Shown: piece after piece, positions 1-8,134 of the stretch
How the letters are laid out: every line of letters starts with the position of its first letter
Numbering within the stretch: the stretch's first letter is position 1
NCBI RefSeq assembly: GCF_017743735.1
Contig: NZ_JAGHRO010000005.1
Coordinates: 62,001-126,000 of the forward strand
Direction of reading: 5' to 3'
Origin: Shimia sp. R9_2
GTDB lineage: Bacteria > Pseudomonadota > Alphaproteobacteria > Rhodobacterales > Rhodobacteraceae
DNA length: 64,000 nucleotides
Made by a program: the position numbers and the translations under genes
The notes under the pieces: generated by a model
Database searches by the model: none
Told to the model about the DNA's origin: nothing
Seen by the model: the letters and a program-made list of their open reading frames with translations, nothing else

Positions 1-129
1 CAGCGATTTGATCAGACCCATAAACGTCTCTTCCGCTTCCTTTGGATCCATGCGGACAAGGACGCGTGCAAGTTCATCTTGATCAACAACGGCTGGCTCA
101 GACATTTTGAGCGTTGCGATTTGGTTCAT
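1..129 (-). CDS. Hypothetical protein, N-terminal 43 residues only
   Basis: An open frame on the minus strand starts at the ATG at 129 and runs off the window at base 1 with no stop. The peptide begins MNQIATLKMSEPAVV and continues as an acidic helix-like stretch (DELARVLVRMDPKEAEETF). A purine-rich GGGGTG lies just upstream of the ATG; a second in-frame ATG at 104 is an alternative start. I do not recognise the family from this fragment. It is divergent from the carbonic anhydrase gene, with about 144 bases between them. Confidence 0.55.
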   Translation of the reverse strand, partial: MNQIATLKMSEPAVVDQDELARVLVRMDPKEAEETFMGLIKSL

Positions 130-273
130 AGTTCACCCCAAGTTCTTCCGTTACCCAAACGGTTGGAACATAATGATCACGCAAACCTTCTCAAAAAGTT
201 TCCTAGAGCGTTCTTTTCCCTCGAATTACAGCTAAATTTCTCCTATTCCTCCGAAAACGCGTGAGGAAAACTT

Positions 274-924
274 ATGGATCATATCAAGCCGCTCCCGTCT
301 TATTTGGTGCAACGTTACCAGGGCTGGAAAGCCACCACATATGAAGAAAACCAGAGCTGGTACCGCCATCTTGGCACCGAAGGCCAGCACCCACGGGCCA
401 TGATCATCAGCTGCTGTGACAGCCGTGTGCATGTCACTTCGATCTTTGGTGCGGATCAGGGCGAGTTTTTTATCCACAGAAATATTGCCAACCTTGTGCC
501 GCCGTTTCAGCCTGATGGCAACCAGCACGGCACCAGCGCTGCAATCGAATATGCGGTGACCGCGCTGAAGGTGGCGCATGTTGTTGTGCTGGGTCACAGC
601 CAGTGCGGCGGTGTGCAGGGCTGCATCGACATGTGCAAAGGGCAGGCGCCGGGTCTTGAGGCCAAAGACAGCTTTGTTGGTCGCTGGATGGACGTGCTGC
701 GCCCCGGTTATGAGGATGTGGCGGACATCAAAGACGCCACCGAGCAGGCCCGCGCGCTGGAGAAACGCTCTGTGCTGGTGTCGCTTGATAACCTGATGAC
801 CTTCCCCTTTGTGAAAGAGCGCGTGGATGCGGGCACCCTGACCCTGCACGGGCTTTGGCACAATATCGCGGAAGGCGGGCTTGAGGCCTATGAGGGCGCA
901 AGTAAGGGCTTTGTGCAGGTCTAA
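274..924 (+). CDS. Beta-class carbonic anhydrase
   Basis: Interconverts CO2 and bicarbonate in the cytoplasm, supplying bicarbonate to carboxylases and helping pH balance. The 216-residue protein has the beta-class zinc site: C47 and D49-R51 in the CCDSR motif, then H108 and C111 in GHSQCGG. The FIHRNIAN and GTSAAIEYAV stretches are also typical. Length fits the family. The ATG at 274 follows GTGAGGAAAACTT, a good ribosome site. It is a single gene with its own terminator. The class is certain from the motifs; whether it has a specific partner, such as a transporter or cyanase, is not visible here. Confidence 0.95.
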   Translation: MDHIKPLPSYLVQRYQGWKATTYEENQSWYRHLGTEGQHPRAMIISCCDSRVHVTSIFGADQGEFFIHRNIANLVPPFQPDGNQHGTSAAIEYAVTALKVAHVVVLGHSQCGGVQGCIDMCKGQAPGLEAKDSFVGRWMDVLRPGYEDVADIKDATEQARALEKRSVLVSLDNLMTFPFVKERVDAGTLTLHGLWHNIAEGGLEAYEGASKGFVQV

Positions 925-950
925 GCGGCCACTTACGTTGATCTAAGCTG

Positions 951-977
951 AAAGCCCGCAAATCTTGCGGGCTTTTT
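951..977 (+). terminator. Rho-independent terminator of carbonic anhydrase
   Basis: AAAGCCCGCAA and TTGCGGGCTTT pair almost perfectly around a very short loop and are followed by a T run. It starts 27 bases after the stop codon of the carbonic anhydrase gene. Confidence 0.85.
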
Positions 978-981
978 GTTT

Positions 982-1067
982 GAGGGGCCAGCCCCTCCGC
1001 CGCTAAAACTGTCCACCGGACAGTTTTCGGACGCGGCTCACCCCGGGATATTTTGGGCAAGAGGAAG
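982..1067 (+). repeat. Dispersed composite hairpin element, copy A
   Basis: Three parts in order: a G/C hairpin (GAGGGGCCAGCCCCTC, 982-997), a second hairpin with arms AAAACTGTCC/GGACAGTTTT (1005-1027), and a tail at 1039-1067 beginning CACCCCGGGATATTTTGGGC and ending AAGAGGAAG. The same order is found at 33739 and 39618, inverted at 13401, and without the second hairpin at 12050. It lies between convergent genes. Confidence 0.75.
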
Positions 1068-1093
1068 CGGGGCGAAAAACCGGAAGGTTGGGG

Positions 1094-1723
1094 TTACCGG
1101 TCTCCGATGGATTTGGCTCCGAGCAGGAGGGCAGCGCCAATCATGAAGCTGCCGCCGATGCGTTCAGTCCAGACGCGGGCTGTGCCTTTGAAACGCTTGG
1201 CGATCCAGCTTGCGCTGAGGCCGTAGGCGGAGAGGAAGAGACCGTCCATCACGATATAGGTGAGCGAGAGGATCAGGAATTGCGGCCAGAAGGCGCTTTC
1301 CGGTGACAGGAACTGTGGAAAGAGCGCGGCGAAGAACACCACGGCTTTGGGGTTGGCGGTAGAGGTGATGAAGCCCTGCATCCAGAGGCTGCCAAGGGAG
1401 GCTCTGCTGCGGGTTTGCGCCAGATTAGGGTCATCGGGTTTGGCGCGGTGGATCATGCGCAGTCCGAGCCAGATGAGATAGGCCACACCGGCCCATTTGA
1501 TCACGGTGAGGGCCGTGGCGGAGGCGGCAATGATCGCCGCAAGCCCCAAACCTGCCGCGAGCATTTGCAGGGCGTTTGCGCTGAGGTCTCCGGCGGCGGT
1601 GGAGAGTGCGCGGGGGAAGCCATGTGCGCCGCTGTTTGACAACATCAGCAATTGGCTGGGGCCGGGCGTGCTCATCAGGGCAAGCACGGTGACGACGTAA
1701 ACTGTCCAGATTTCAAAACTCAT
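1094..1723 (-). CDS. LysE/RhtB-family amino-acid exporter
   Basis: Inner-membrane exporter of the LysE/RhtB family, which removes amino acids or related small molecules from the cell. The 209-residue protein has about six hydrophobic segments, the family N-terminal motif TPGPSQLLMLSNSGAHG (residues near 19-35) and the STANPKAVVFF motif in the middle. Start chosen at the ATG at 1723, behind GGGAGAGACGCCA. It is a single gene convergent with carbonic anhydrase. Substrate cannot be told from sequence; homoserine/threonine-type is only one possibility. Confidence 0.88.
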   Translation of the reverse strand: MSFEIWTVYVVTVLALMSTPGPSQLLMLSNSGAHGFPRALSTAAGDLSANALQMLAAGLGLAAIIAASATALTVIKWAGVAYLIWLGLRMIHRAKPDDPNLAQTRSRASLGSLWMQGFITSTANPKAVVFFAALFPQFLSPESAFWPQFLILSLTYIVMDGLFLSAYGLSASWIAKRFKGTARVWTERIGGSFMIGAALLLGAKSIGDR

Positions 1724-1797
1724 TGGCGTCTCTCCCTGTCTGAGAGGACGCTATCATCCTATGCGCAAAATGCCAGTGGGATGCGGGCGGGCAGTCC

Positions 1798-1929
1798 TCA
1801 GGCAAACAGCGATTTCTGGGCGATGCCGTGCATTTTGAGCGCCTTGAGACGGCGGCGGCGGGCCTTGGCTGTCAGCGGGCCTTCCTTGGATCTGGCGCCA
1901 GACAGGCGCTGAGCGATGCGCGTGAACAT
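1798..1929 (-). CDS. Small basic protein of 43 residues, unknown
   Basis: A short frame on the minus strand, ATG at 1929 and TGA at 1798-1800, preceded by AGAGGAACAGCAT, a good ribosome site. The product starts MFTRIAQRLSGARSKEG, has a basic centre (KARRRRLKALK) and ends in SLFA. It has no membrane segment. A net charge this high suggests nucleic-acid or membrane-surface contact, but that is inference. It sits between the LysE-type gene and the MuiA-like gene, both on the same strand. I do not know the family. Confidence 0.5.
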   Translation of the reverse strand: MFTRIAQRLSGARSKEGPLTAKARRRRLKALKMHGIAQKSLFA

Positions 1930-2047
1930 ATGCTGTTCCTCTGCTTGCCTGCCCCCAATGCATCCAGTTTGAATTCAATTTGAGGCAAAAATGGCGCCGA
2001 TTGTGGCGCCATCTTGGAAATTTACGTGATGATTTGGTGGCGCGGGC

Positions 2048-3673
2048 TTAGCGCAGGATCATGTCTGTGGGCCATTTGAGCGTGTGGGAGAGGGTGACTG
2101 TGAAGGTGTCTCCTGCAGCCAGCGGGCGCTCCCACATCAGGATGCCGCGGTCCCCGTCCACATCCTCAGACGCCGGGGCGGGGGCAGCCTGCCATGTGAT
2201 TTGCAGGTCTTCCTGCTCGGAATAGGGCACGCGGCCAAAGAGGCGCAGATCCCACGTCTGACCGGTGAGGTTTTCAGCGGAGAAGATGCGCTCTTCGGTC
2301 TGGTCGTTGCGGGTGGTGATCACGCCGCTGTCGCCGGTGTTGCGCGCAACCAGGGTTTCGGTCAGGCGCAGGCCGATGATCGGGCCAAAGGAGAGCTCGG
2401 TTTTGTCGCCCTGGGCCAGAAGGGGCATCTGGCCTGCGCCAATAAAGGTGCCGTTGAGGTAGAAGCTGCTGTCCTCGCTTGGCAGGATGAGCTCTTCGAA
2501 CTCATTGGTGATCTCTGCCATGAGGAAGGCGGTTTCGTCATACAGCGGGTTGGCGTGGGCGTAGACCGTGGGCGTGAGGTCCAGCGTGTCCAGTGCGATG
2601 CGCAGGGCATCGGCGTCCGAGGTGAGGTCAACCGGCGTGTTGTAGCTGTAGGTGGCGTTGATGCCGTCGCCGAAATCCACGGCGGCGATCTCCGCTATGA
2701 TTGCAGGCTCTGCCATCGGAGCGGCGGCGCTTTTGAGAGCGCGGCTGTCGGTCGCAAAGAGCTGCTGCTCCTGCTGGGGCAGGATGCGGCGCAGGTCGGG
2801 CCAGAGCTGTTGCGGTTGGGTCTGCGCGTCGGGACGGCTGGTGGAGAGGGTCACGGCGACGTTGCGCCAGTCTTCGCCGGTGTATTGGCCAATGAAGGCA
2901 CCGCGCTGCAGGGAGAGCGTGGGAGTGTCACCCGTCGTCAGGTGCAGATCATAGACCGGTCGCCAGCGCGCCTGATCGACTAGATGGGTCAGGGTGAGGG
3001 TGCCGGAGGTGGCCTCCTGCGCGGTGATGGAAATTGCGAGCATGGCGTTCTCACTCAGCGAGGGGGTGAGGGCATCCACCAGTTTTTGGGCATCCTGCAG
3101 GTCTTGCTGGCGGTCCTTCAGCTCCTGTTCAAAGCGGCGGGCGTCACGCTCGATTGCGGCGATTTCCTGCCGTGTGGCGAGGGTCTGTTCGCCGATCAAC
3201 GCGAGGGTTGCGGTGAGTGTTTCCGGCGTGGCGGCGGTGTCTGTGGGGGCGGTCAGCGTGGCGAGATAGGCGAGGCGGGCCTCTGCGGCCTGTGCATGCA
3301 TGAGCACATCGGCCTTGGCGTCCTCAGAGGCGCGCAGGGCATCGCGGGCCGCGTCGCGTGCGGCTTTGGCGGCGATCAGCTCCGCGCTGTCGGTGAGGTC
3401 GATGGGCTGCGTGCGGTCACTACGCAGGGTGACGGCGCCAAGGGTTGCGCCCTCAAGGGCAACGCGCACCGAGCTTGGGTCGAGTGAAGCAGGAAGGTTG
3501 GTGATGAGTAGCTCATGCGCGCCTGCGGGGGCTGTGAATGGCACAGAGCGGGTGAGCGTTGCCCCTTGCGAATAGAGCGTGGCGGCTGTGACAGGGGCGT
3601 TCAGCGCAATGACATCCGCCGCGAGAGGGCTTGCGAGTGGCAGCAGGGCGGCGGCTAAAATGGCGTTTTTCAT
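2048..3673 (-). CDS. MuiA-like periplasmic protein (DUF4140/DUF4139)
   Basis: Matches the mucoidy-inhibitor MuiA family pattern. A signal peptide (MKNAILAAALLPLASPLAADV) is followed by an N-terminal DUF4140-type domain (VTLYSQGATLTRS-like stretch, residues about 25-120), a coiled-coil region rich in Ala, Glu and Gln (about 120-210), then a DUF4139 beta-sandwich region (TLTHLVDQARWRPVYDLHL, GAFIGQYTGEDWRNVAVTLST) to the end. The first codon in the frame is TTG at 3676; the ATG at 3673 follows AGGTGATTG and is preferred, giving 541 residues. The family's role is poorly known, with a link to capsule control in enterobacteria. Location outside the inner membrane is inferred from the signal. Confidence 0.85.
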   Translation of the reverse strand: MKNAILAAALLPLASPLAADVIALNAPVTAATLYSQGATLTRSVPFTAPAGAHELLITNLPASLDPSSVRVALEGATLGAVTLRSDRTQPIDLTDSAELIAAKAARDAARDALRASEDAKADVLMHAQAAEARLAYLATLTAPTDTAATPETLTATLALIGEQTLATRQEIAAIERDARRFEQELKDRQQDLQDAQKLVDALTPSLSENAMLAISITAQEATSGTLTLTHLVDQARWRPVYDLHLTTGDTPTLSLQRGAFIGQYTGEDWRNVAVTLSTSRPDAQTQPQQLWPDLRRILPQQEQQLFATDSRALKSAAAPMAEPAIIAEIAAVDFGDGINATYSYNTPVDLTSDADALRIALDTLDLTPTVYAHANPLYDETAFLMAEITNEFEELILPSEDSSFYLNGTFIGAGQMPLLAQGDKTELSFGPIIGLRLTETLVARNTGDSGVITTRNDQTEERIFSAENLTGQTWDLRLFGRVPYSEQEDLQITWQAAPAPASEDVDGDRGILMWERPLAAGDTFTVTLSHTLKWPTDMILR

Positions 3674-3825
3674 CAATCACCTATGTGTTGTGTTTGGGGA
3701 GAGACGAACATGGCGCGAGAGCGGAGGCAAGGGGGGCTATGACCGAGTGCTCCCATGGGCGGGGGATTGCCTGAAGCGCCGGAGGCGGCGCGCACCCGCG
3801 GTCGCGCGCTGCCCCTATCTCACAA

Positions 3826-3855
3826 AAAAAGGCGCCCCGGGGGACGCCTTTCTGA
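3826..3855 (-). terminator. Terminator of asd
   Basis: Read on the minus strand, AAAGGCGTCCCC pairs with GGGGCGCCTTT and is followed by a run of seven to eight T. It begins about 20 bases after the asd stop. Confidence 0.85.
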
Positions 3856-3873
3856 AATCTATCAGCGCGGGGC

Positions 3874-4896
3874 TTAGCCCTTTTTGAGCACTTCGCGGCC
3901 CAGGGTTTCGGCGATCTGAACCGCGTTCAGGGCCGCGCCTTTGCGCAGGTTGTCGGAGACGCACCACAGGTTGATGCCGTTCTCCACGGTGCTGTCCTGA
4001 CGGATGCGGGAGATGAAGGTTGCAAAGTCGCCCACACACTCTTTCGGGGTGACGTAGCCGCCGTCTTCGCGCTTGTCGATGACCATGATACCGGGGCTTT
4101 CGCGCAGGATGTCACGGGCTTCGTCTTCGTCCAGGAACTCTTCGAATTCGATGTTGATCGATTCCGAGTGGCCCACAAACACAGGCACGCGCACGCAGGT
4201 GGCGGTGACTTTGATGTCTTTGTCCACGATCTTCTTGGTTTCCGCGACCATCTTCCACTCTTCTTTGGTGGAGCCGTCTTCCATGAAGACGTCGATGTGC
4301 GGGATCACGTTGAAGGCGATCTCTTTGGTGTAGACCTTTGGCGGCACATCGGAGGTCGGGTTGTAGACCGCTTTGGTCTGATCCCAGAGCTCGTCCATCG
4401 CGTCTTTGCCGGAGCCGGACACGGACTGATAGGTGGAGACCACCACGCGCTTGATTTTAGCGCGGTCGTGCAGTGGCTTCAGCGCCACAACCATCTGCGC
4501 GGTGGAGCAGTTCGGGTTGGCGATGATGTTTTTCTTGGAATAGCCGTGGATTGCGTCGGCGTTGCACTCAGGCACGATCAGCGGCACGTCCGGGTCGTAG
4601 CGGTAGAGCGAGCTGTTGTCGATCACGACACAGCCTGCGGCCGCTGCGATGGGGGCGAATTTCTTGGTTGCGTCAGAGCCAATGGCAAAGAGCGCGATGT
4701 CCCAGCCCGAGAAGTCGAACTGTTCAATGTCCTGAATCTTCAGGGTTTTGTCGGCGAAGGTGACCTCGGTGCCCTGGCTGCGACGGCTGGCCAGAACGGC
4801 AAGCTCATCCACTGGGAACTGGCGTTCCTCCAGAATGTTCAGCATTTCGCGACCCACGTTGCCCGTGGCGCCTGCGACGACGATGCGATAGCCCAT
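3874..4896 (-). CDS. asd: Aspartate-semialdehyde dehydrogenase
   Basis: Reduces aspartyl phosphate to aspartate semialdehyde with NADPH, the branch point for lysine/diaminopimelate, threonine and methionine. The 340-residue protein has the NADP loop GATGNVG (residues 9-15), the catalytic Cys130 in NPNCSTAQM, and the GHSESINIEF segment that carries the active-site histidine. The frame is open further upstream, but the ATG at 4896 behind GGAGACCTAAG matches the family N terminus (MGYRIVVAGATG). It stands alone with its own terminator. Confidence 0.97.
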   Translation of the reverse strand: MGYRIVVAGATGNVGREMLNILEERQFPVDELAVLASRRSQGTEVTFADKTLKIQDIEQFDFSGWDIALFAIGSDATKKFAPIAAAAGCVVIDNSSLYRYDPDVPLIVPECNADAIHGYSKKNIIANPNCSTAQMVVALKPLHDRAKIKRVVVSTYQSVSGSGKDAMDELWDQTKAVYNPTSDVPPKVYTKEIAFNVIPHIDVFMEDGSTKEEWKMVAETKKIVDKDIKVTATCVRVPVFVGHSESINIEFEEFLDEDEARDILRESPGIMVIDKREDGGYVTPKECVGDFATFISRIRQDSTVENGINLWCVSDNLRKGAALNAVQIAETLGREVLKKG

Positions 4897-5041
4897 CTTA
4901 GGTCTCCATTTTAAACGACGCGCCCTCTTAGCCCTGTTTTCCTCAAGAAAAAAGGGGGCGGGTGACGGAAATTGCTTATGAGGGCCATTCCGCTTTGCGA
5001 TCATGGCTCACAAGTCGGTGAATTCGCAGCATTGAAACCGC

Positions 5042-6214
5042 TCAGTCGAGGCGGTCTTCGGAGAAGCAATAGATCAGCGCGCCGATCACCAGAAGGGCGG
5101 CGAGGCAGCCGAAAATTACCTGATAGGCCAGAAGCGGATTTGACGGCGCAATGGCGCTGTGCAGCTTGCCGGAGCCAAATTGCATCACGCCGACGCCGCC
5201 GATGCCAAAGAGGTTCATCAGGGTGACGCCGCGACCGGTGAGATGTTCGGGGAAGAAGCTGCGCGAATGCGCGATCATCACCGGGAAGGCCGCCCCGGCA
5301 AAACCGACGATGGACATCAACACCACCGCGCTGAGCGCGCCGTGGTTGGCAAACAGCGTGAGGCCGATCAGCGCGGAAGCAGACACCGACGCGCCGCCGA
5401 TGATCACCCATTTGCGGGTGCCAAGGAGACGGTCTGACGGGCCATAGACAAAGGTGCCAAGGATCATCGACAGCCCCATGGCCAGCGTGGCCTGCCCCAC
5501 TTCACCGGTGGTGAGGGAGAAGACATCAGACAGATAAGGCCCAATCCAGAGGCCGCGAATGCCTGCCGAGGGCATGTAGTTCACAAACATCAGCGGGATC
5601 AGCAGCCAGACGGCGGGGAGCTTGAGCAGATCCAGCACGGAGCCACGGCTGTCGCTTTGGGCGGGTGGCGGGTCCTGCACCATGCGCCAGGAGGCAATTG
5701 CGATCACGCTGCTGACGGCCGCGAGCACCCAGAGGGTTGCGCGCCAGCCGATGGTTTCTGCCGCCCATGCGGTGGGATAGGCCGCGATCAGGTTGCCCAC
5801 GGAGCCAATGCCGAGCGTGAGCGCGGCCAGGGTGGCAAAGCGCGCAGGCGGGTAGCTGCGGGCAAAGATGAAATAGCTGGCCATAAGGACGGGAGAGCAG
5901 CCGATACCGATGAGCGCCATGGCAATGGAGATGTGGATCGGCGCGGTGGCCATGGCAAAGAGCGCGGCACCGCCGCCGCCGCCCAGAAGCAGCAGGATGG
6001 CCGTGGTGCGGCGCGGCCCGAAGCGGTCCAGCGCTGCGCCCACTGGGATTTGCATGCCCGCAAAGATCAGGAACCAGAGGCCGGAGGCAAAGGCGAGATC
6101 GGCTGCGGTGGCGCCGAGGTCGACCTCCAGCACCTGTGTCAGCACCGCCAAAAAGGCCCGGAAAAACTGGCTCAGCACATAGGCCAAGCACAGCAAGATC
6201 AAATCTGCGCGCAT
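5042..6214 (-). CDS. MFS transporter
   Basis: Twelve-segment major facilitator of 390 residues. The loop between segments 2 and 3 carries the family-type sequence GAALDRFGPRRTT, and the protein is hydrophobic throughout. Start chosen at the ATG at 6214 behind GGGAGGAATTTTC; the long in-frame extension upstream lacks membrane character and would overlap the divergent DUF3095 gene. No substrate clue: the neighbours (asd and a DUF3095 gene) do not define a pathway. Confidence 0.85.
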   Translation of the reverse strand: MRADLILLCLAYVLSQFFRAFLAVLTQVLEVDLGATAADLAFASGLWFLIFAGMQIPVGAALDRFGPRRTTAILLLLGGGGGAALFAMATAPIHISIAMALIGIGCSPVLMASYFIFARSYPPARFATLAALTLGIGSVGNLIAAYPTAWAAETIGWRATLWVLAAVSSVIAIASWRMVQDPPPAQSDSRGSVLDLLKLPAVWLLIPLMFVNYMPSAGIRGLWIGPYLSDVFSLTTGEVGQATLAMGLSMILGTFVYGPSDRLLGTRKWVIIGGASVSASALIGLTLFANHGALSAVVLMSIVGFAGAAFPVMIAHSRSFFPEHLTGRGVTLMNLFGIGGVGVMQFGSGKLHSAIAPSNPLLAYQVIFGCLAALLVIGALIYCFSEDRLD

Positions 6215-6401
6215 GAAAATTCCTCCCTCGCGCGGGACAGGACAGCATGTCTGTCCAAATGGCAAGAGCGCGCGCGCCAATTGCGGTGTGGTTTGATTGC
6301 TGGGAGGCGCTGCGCACAAAGGTGTGATGGGGCTGAAACACCCTGAACTTCGCCGCGCCTTGTTGCGTAATCTTGGCAGTGGAACCGTATAGGGCCGGCG
6401 C

Positions 6402-7565
6402 ATGACCACGTTATCAGAACAGCCTCAGCAGGGCGGGTTTTATGAAACCTTGCCGCGCTTCAGTGAATTTGACCGTATGGCAGAGCCTGAGGGCTATGCC
6501 CCTTTGCCAGACGACTGGGTTGTGGGGGCGGCTGATATTGTAGGCTCGACACAGGAGATTGCGCAGGGGCGCTACAAAACGGTGAACCTCGTGGGGGCGG
6601 CGGTGATTTCAGCGCAGCTCAATGCGGCGCAGATGGCGCGACTGCCTTATGTTTTTGGCGGCGACGGGGCGCAGTTTGCGGTTTGGCCGGAGCAGCGGGC
6701 GCAGGCGGAGGCGGCGTTGGATGCGGTGCGGCGCTGGGCGCGCGAGGAATACGGGCTGAACCTGCGGGTGGCGATGGCCACGGTGGGCGAGATTCGGGCG
6801 GCGGGGCAGGAGGTGCGCGTGGCACGCTACGCGCCTGCCGAAGAGGTCGACTATGCAAGCTTCTCCGGCGGCGGGCTGACCTGGCTGGAAGCAGAGATGA
6901 AAGCGGGGCGGTTCGGGATTGCGGAGGGTCGGGCCTCGATCGCGCCGGATCTCAGCGGGCTGAGTTGTCAGTGGGCCAATGTGGAGGCTACGCGCGGGGT
7001 GATCCTGTCGCTGGTGGTGGTGCCGCGTGAGGGCACCTCGGAGGCGGCGTTTGCGCAGGTTGCTCAAGAGGTGATTGCGGCCACGCAGGACAGGGCGCGC
7101 GGTGGGCATCCGCTGCCGAAGAAGGGTCCAAAGGCGGTGTTCCCGCCGCCGGGCCTTGATATTGAGGCGCATATCCGTGGCGGTGGCCCGGTGTGGTGGC
7201 GGCGGGCGAAGCTGACCTGCAGCAGCGCGTTGATCTGGTGTCTGTTTCGCAGCGGGATGCGACTGGGCCGGTTTGATCCGGTGCTCTACACGGCGGATGT
7301 GTCGCGCAATGCGGATTACCAGAAGTTTGATGACGGCCTGAAAATGACGCTGGATTGTGATCCGGCGATGCAGGCGCGGATCACAGCGGTGCTGGAAGCG
7401 GCGCAGGCGCGCGGGGTGATCCGATACGGTTTGCACACGCAGGATGCGGCGATGATGACCTGTATTGTGCCCGCACCGGTGGAGCGCTCTCATATGCACT
7501 TTGTGGATGGTGCGACGGGCGGCTATGCGCTGGCGGCGCGGAACCTGCGGGCGCGGGCGGCATAG
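6402..7565 (+). CDS. DUF3095 protein, nucleotidyl-cyclase-like fold
   Basis: A 387-residue soluble protein of the DUF3095 family. The N-terminal half resembles class III nucleotidyl cyclases: GAADIVGST (D45) and FGGDGAQF (D88) sit where the two metal-binding aspartates lie in cyclases and GGDEF proteins. The C-terminal part contains RLGRFDPVLY, DGLKMTLDCD and RSHMHFVDGATGGYALAA, typical of the family. Start at the ATG at 6402 behind AGGGCCGGCGC. Divergent from the MFS gene, with 187 bases between. Whether it makes a cyclic nucleotide is not known; keeping both aspartates makes activity possible. Confidence 0.75.
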   Translation: MTTLSEQPQQGGFYETLPRFSEFDRMAEPEGYAPLPDDWVVGAADIVGSTQEIAQGRYKTVNLVGAAVISAQLNAAQMARLPYVFGGDGAQFAVWPEQRAQAEAALDAVRRWAREEYGLNLRVAMATVGEIRAAGQEVRVARYAPAEEVDYASFSGGGLTWLEAEMKAGRFGIAEGRASIAPDLSGLSCQWANVEATRGVILSLVVVPREGTSEAAFAQVAQEVIAATQDRARGGHPLPKKGPKAVFPPPGLDIEAHIRGGGPVWWRRAKLTCSSALIWCLFRSGMRLGRFDPVLYTADVSRNADYQKFDDGLKMTLDCDPAMQARITAVLEAAQARGVIRYGLHTQDAAMMTCIVPAPVERSHMHFVDGATGGYALAARNLRARAA

Positions 7566-7634
7566 CGGTTTTGCAGCCGCGCGGGCCTTTTCTGAAGCCG
7601 GGGAAGTGCCTTGGTGACGGTAGGTCGGAAAAGT

Positions 7635-7658
7635 GCAATTTCAAGCTAAAGAAATTGC
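7635..7658. promoter_or_regulatory. Palindrome, candidate operator of the HpaR-like gene
   Basis: GCAATTTC (7635-7642), eight bases, then GAAATTGC (7651-7658): perfect 8-base arms, with more A/T pairing outside. It lies 32 bases before the ATG at 7690, where a MarR-family autoregulator would bind. Confidence 0.5.
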
Positions 7659-7689
7659 CTTTTAAGCGGTTCCGGTGCATCAATGTTTC

Positions 7690-8130
7690 ATGACAGGCAA
7701 TACAAATATTCTCAGTACTACTCAGTCTCTCCCCATCGTGTTGCTCCGTGCCCGCGAGAAGGTGATGAAACCTGCGCGGACCATGCTGGCGAACGTTGGT
7801 GTGACCGAACAACAGTGGCGTGTCGTGCGCGTTTTGGTGGAAGAGGGGCCGATGGATCCGACCTCCATCGCCGAGCGTGCGGTGCTGTTGCTGCCCAGTT
7901 TGACGCGGATTTTGCACAAGCTGGAGGAGAAGGGCTACATCACGCGGGAGCGCGATGAGAAAGATGGGCGGCGGCAGGTGATCCGGGCGACGATTGTGGG
8001 CTGTAAGCTGATCGACGACAATATCCCTGCGGCGCATCAATATGCCCAGCAGCTGAAGGATCATATGGGCGGTGAGCGCTATGATCAGCTGTTGGATCTG
8101 CTCAACCAGTTAAACGAGATCGACCTCTGA
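7690..8130 (+). CDS. MarR-family regulator, HpaR-like
   Basis: Winged-helix repressor resembling HpaR, which controls homoprotocatechuate/4-hydroxyphenylacetate catabolism. The N terminus (LSTTQSLPIVLLRAREKVMKPAR) and WRVVRVLVEEGP match that subfamily; the recognition helix is in LLPSLTRILHKLEEKGYITRERDEKDGRR. The frame opens at a GTG at 7675; the ATG at 7690 fits the family better, though neither has a clear ribosome site. It converges on maiA with four bases between stop codons, so it is part of the aromatic cluster. Inducer unknown; an aromatic acid is likely. Confidence 0.82.
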   Translation: MTGNTNILSTTQSLPIVLLRAREKVMKPARTMLANVGVTEQQWRVVRVLVEEGPMDPTSIAERAVLLLPSLTRILHKLEEKGYITRERDEKDGRRQVIRATIVGCKLIDDNIPAAHQYAQQLKDHMGGERYDQLLDLLNQLNEIDL

Positions 8131-8134
8131 TTGC

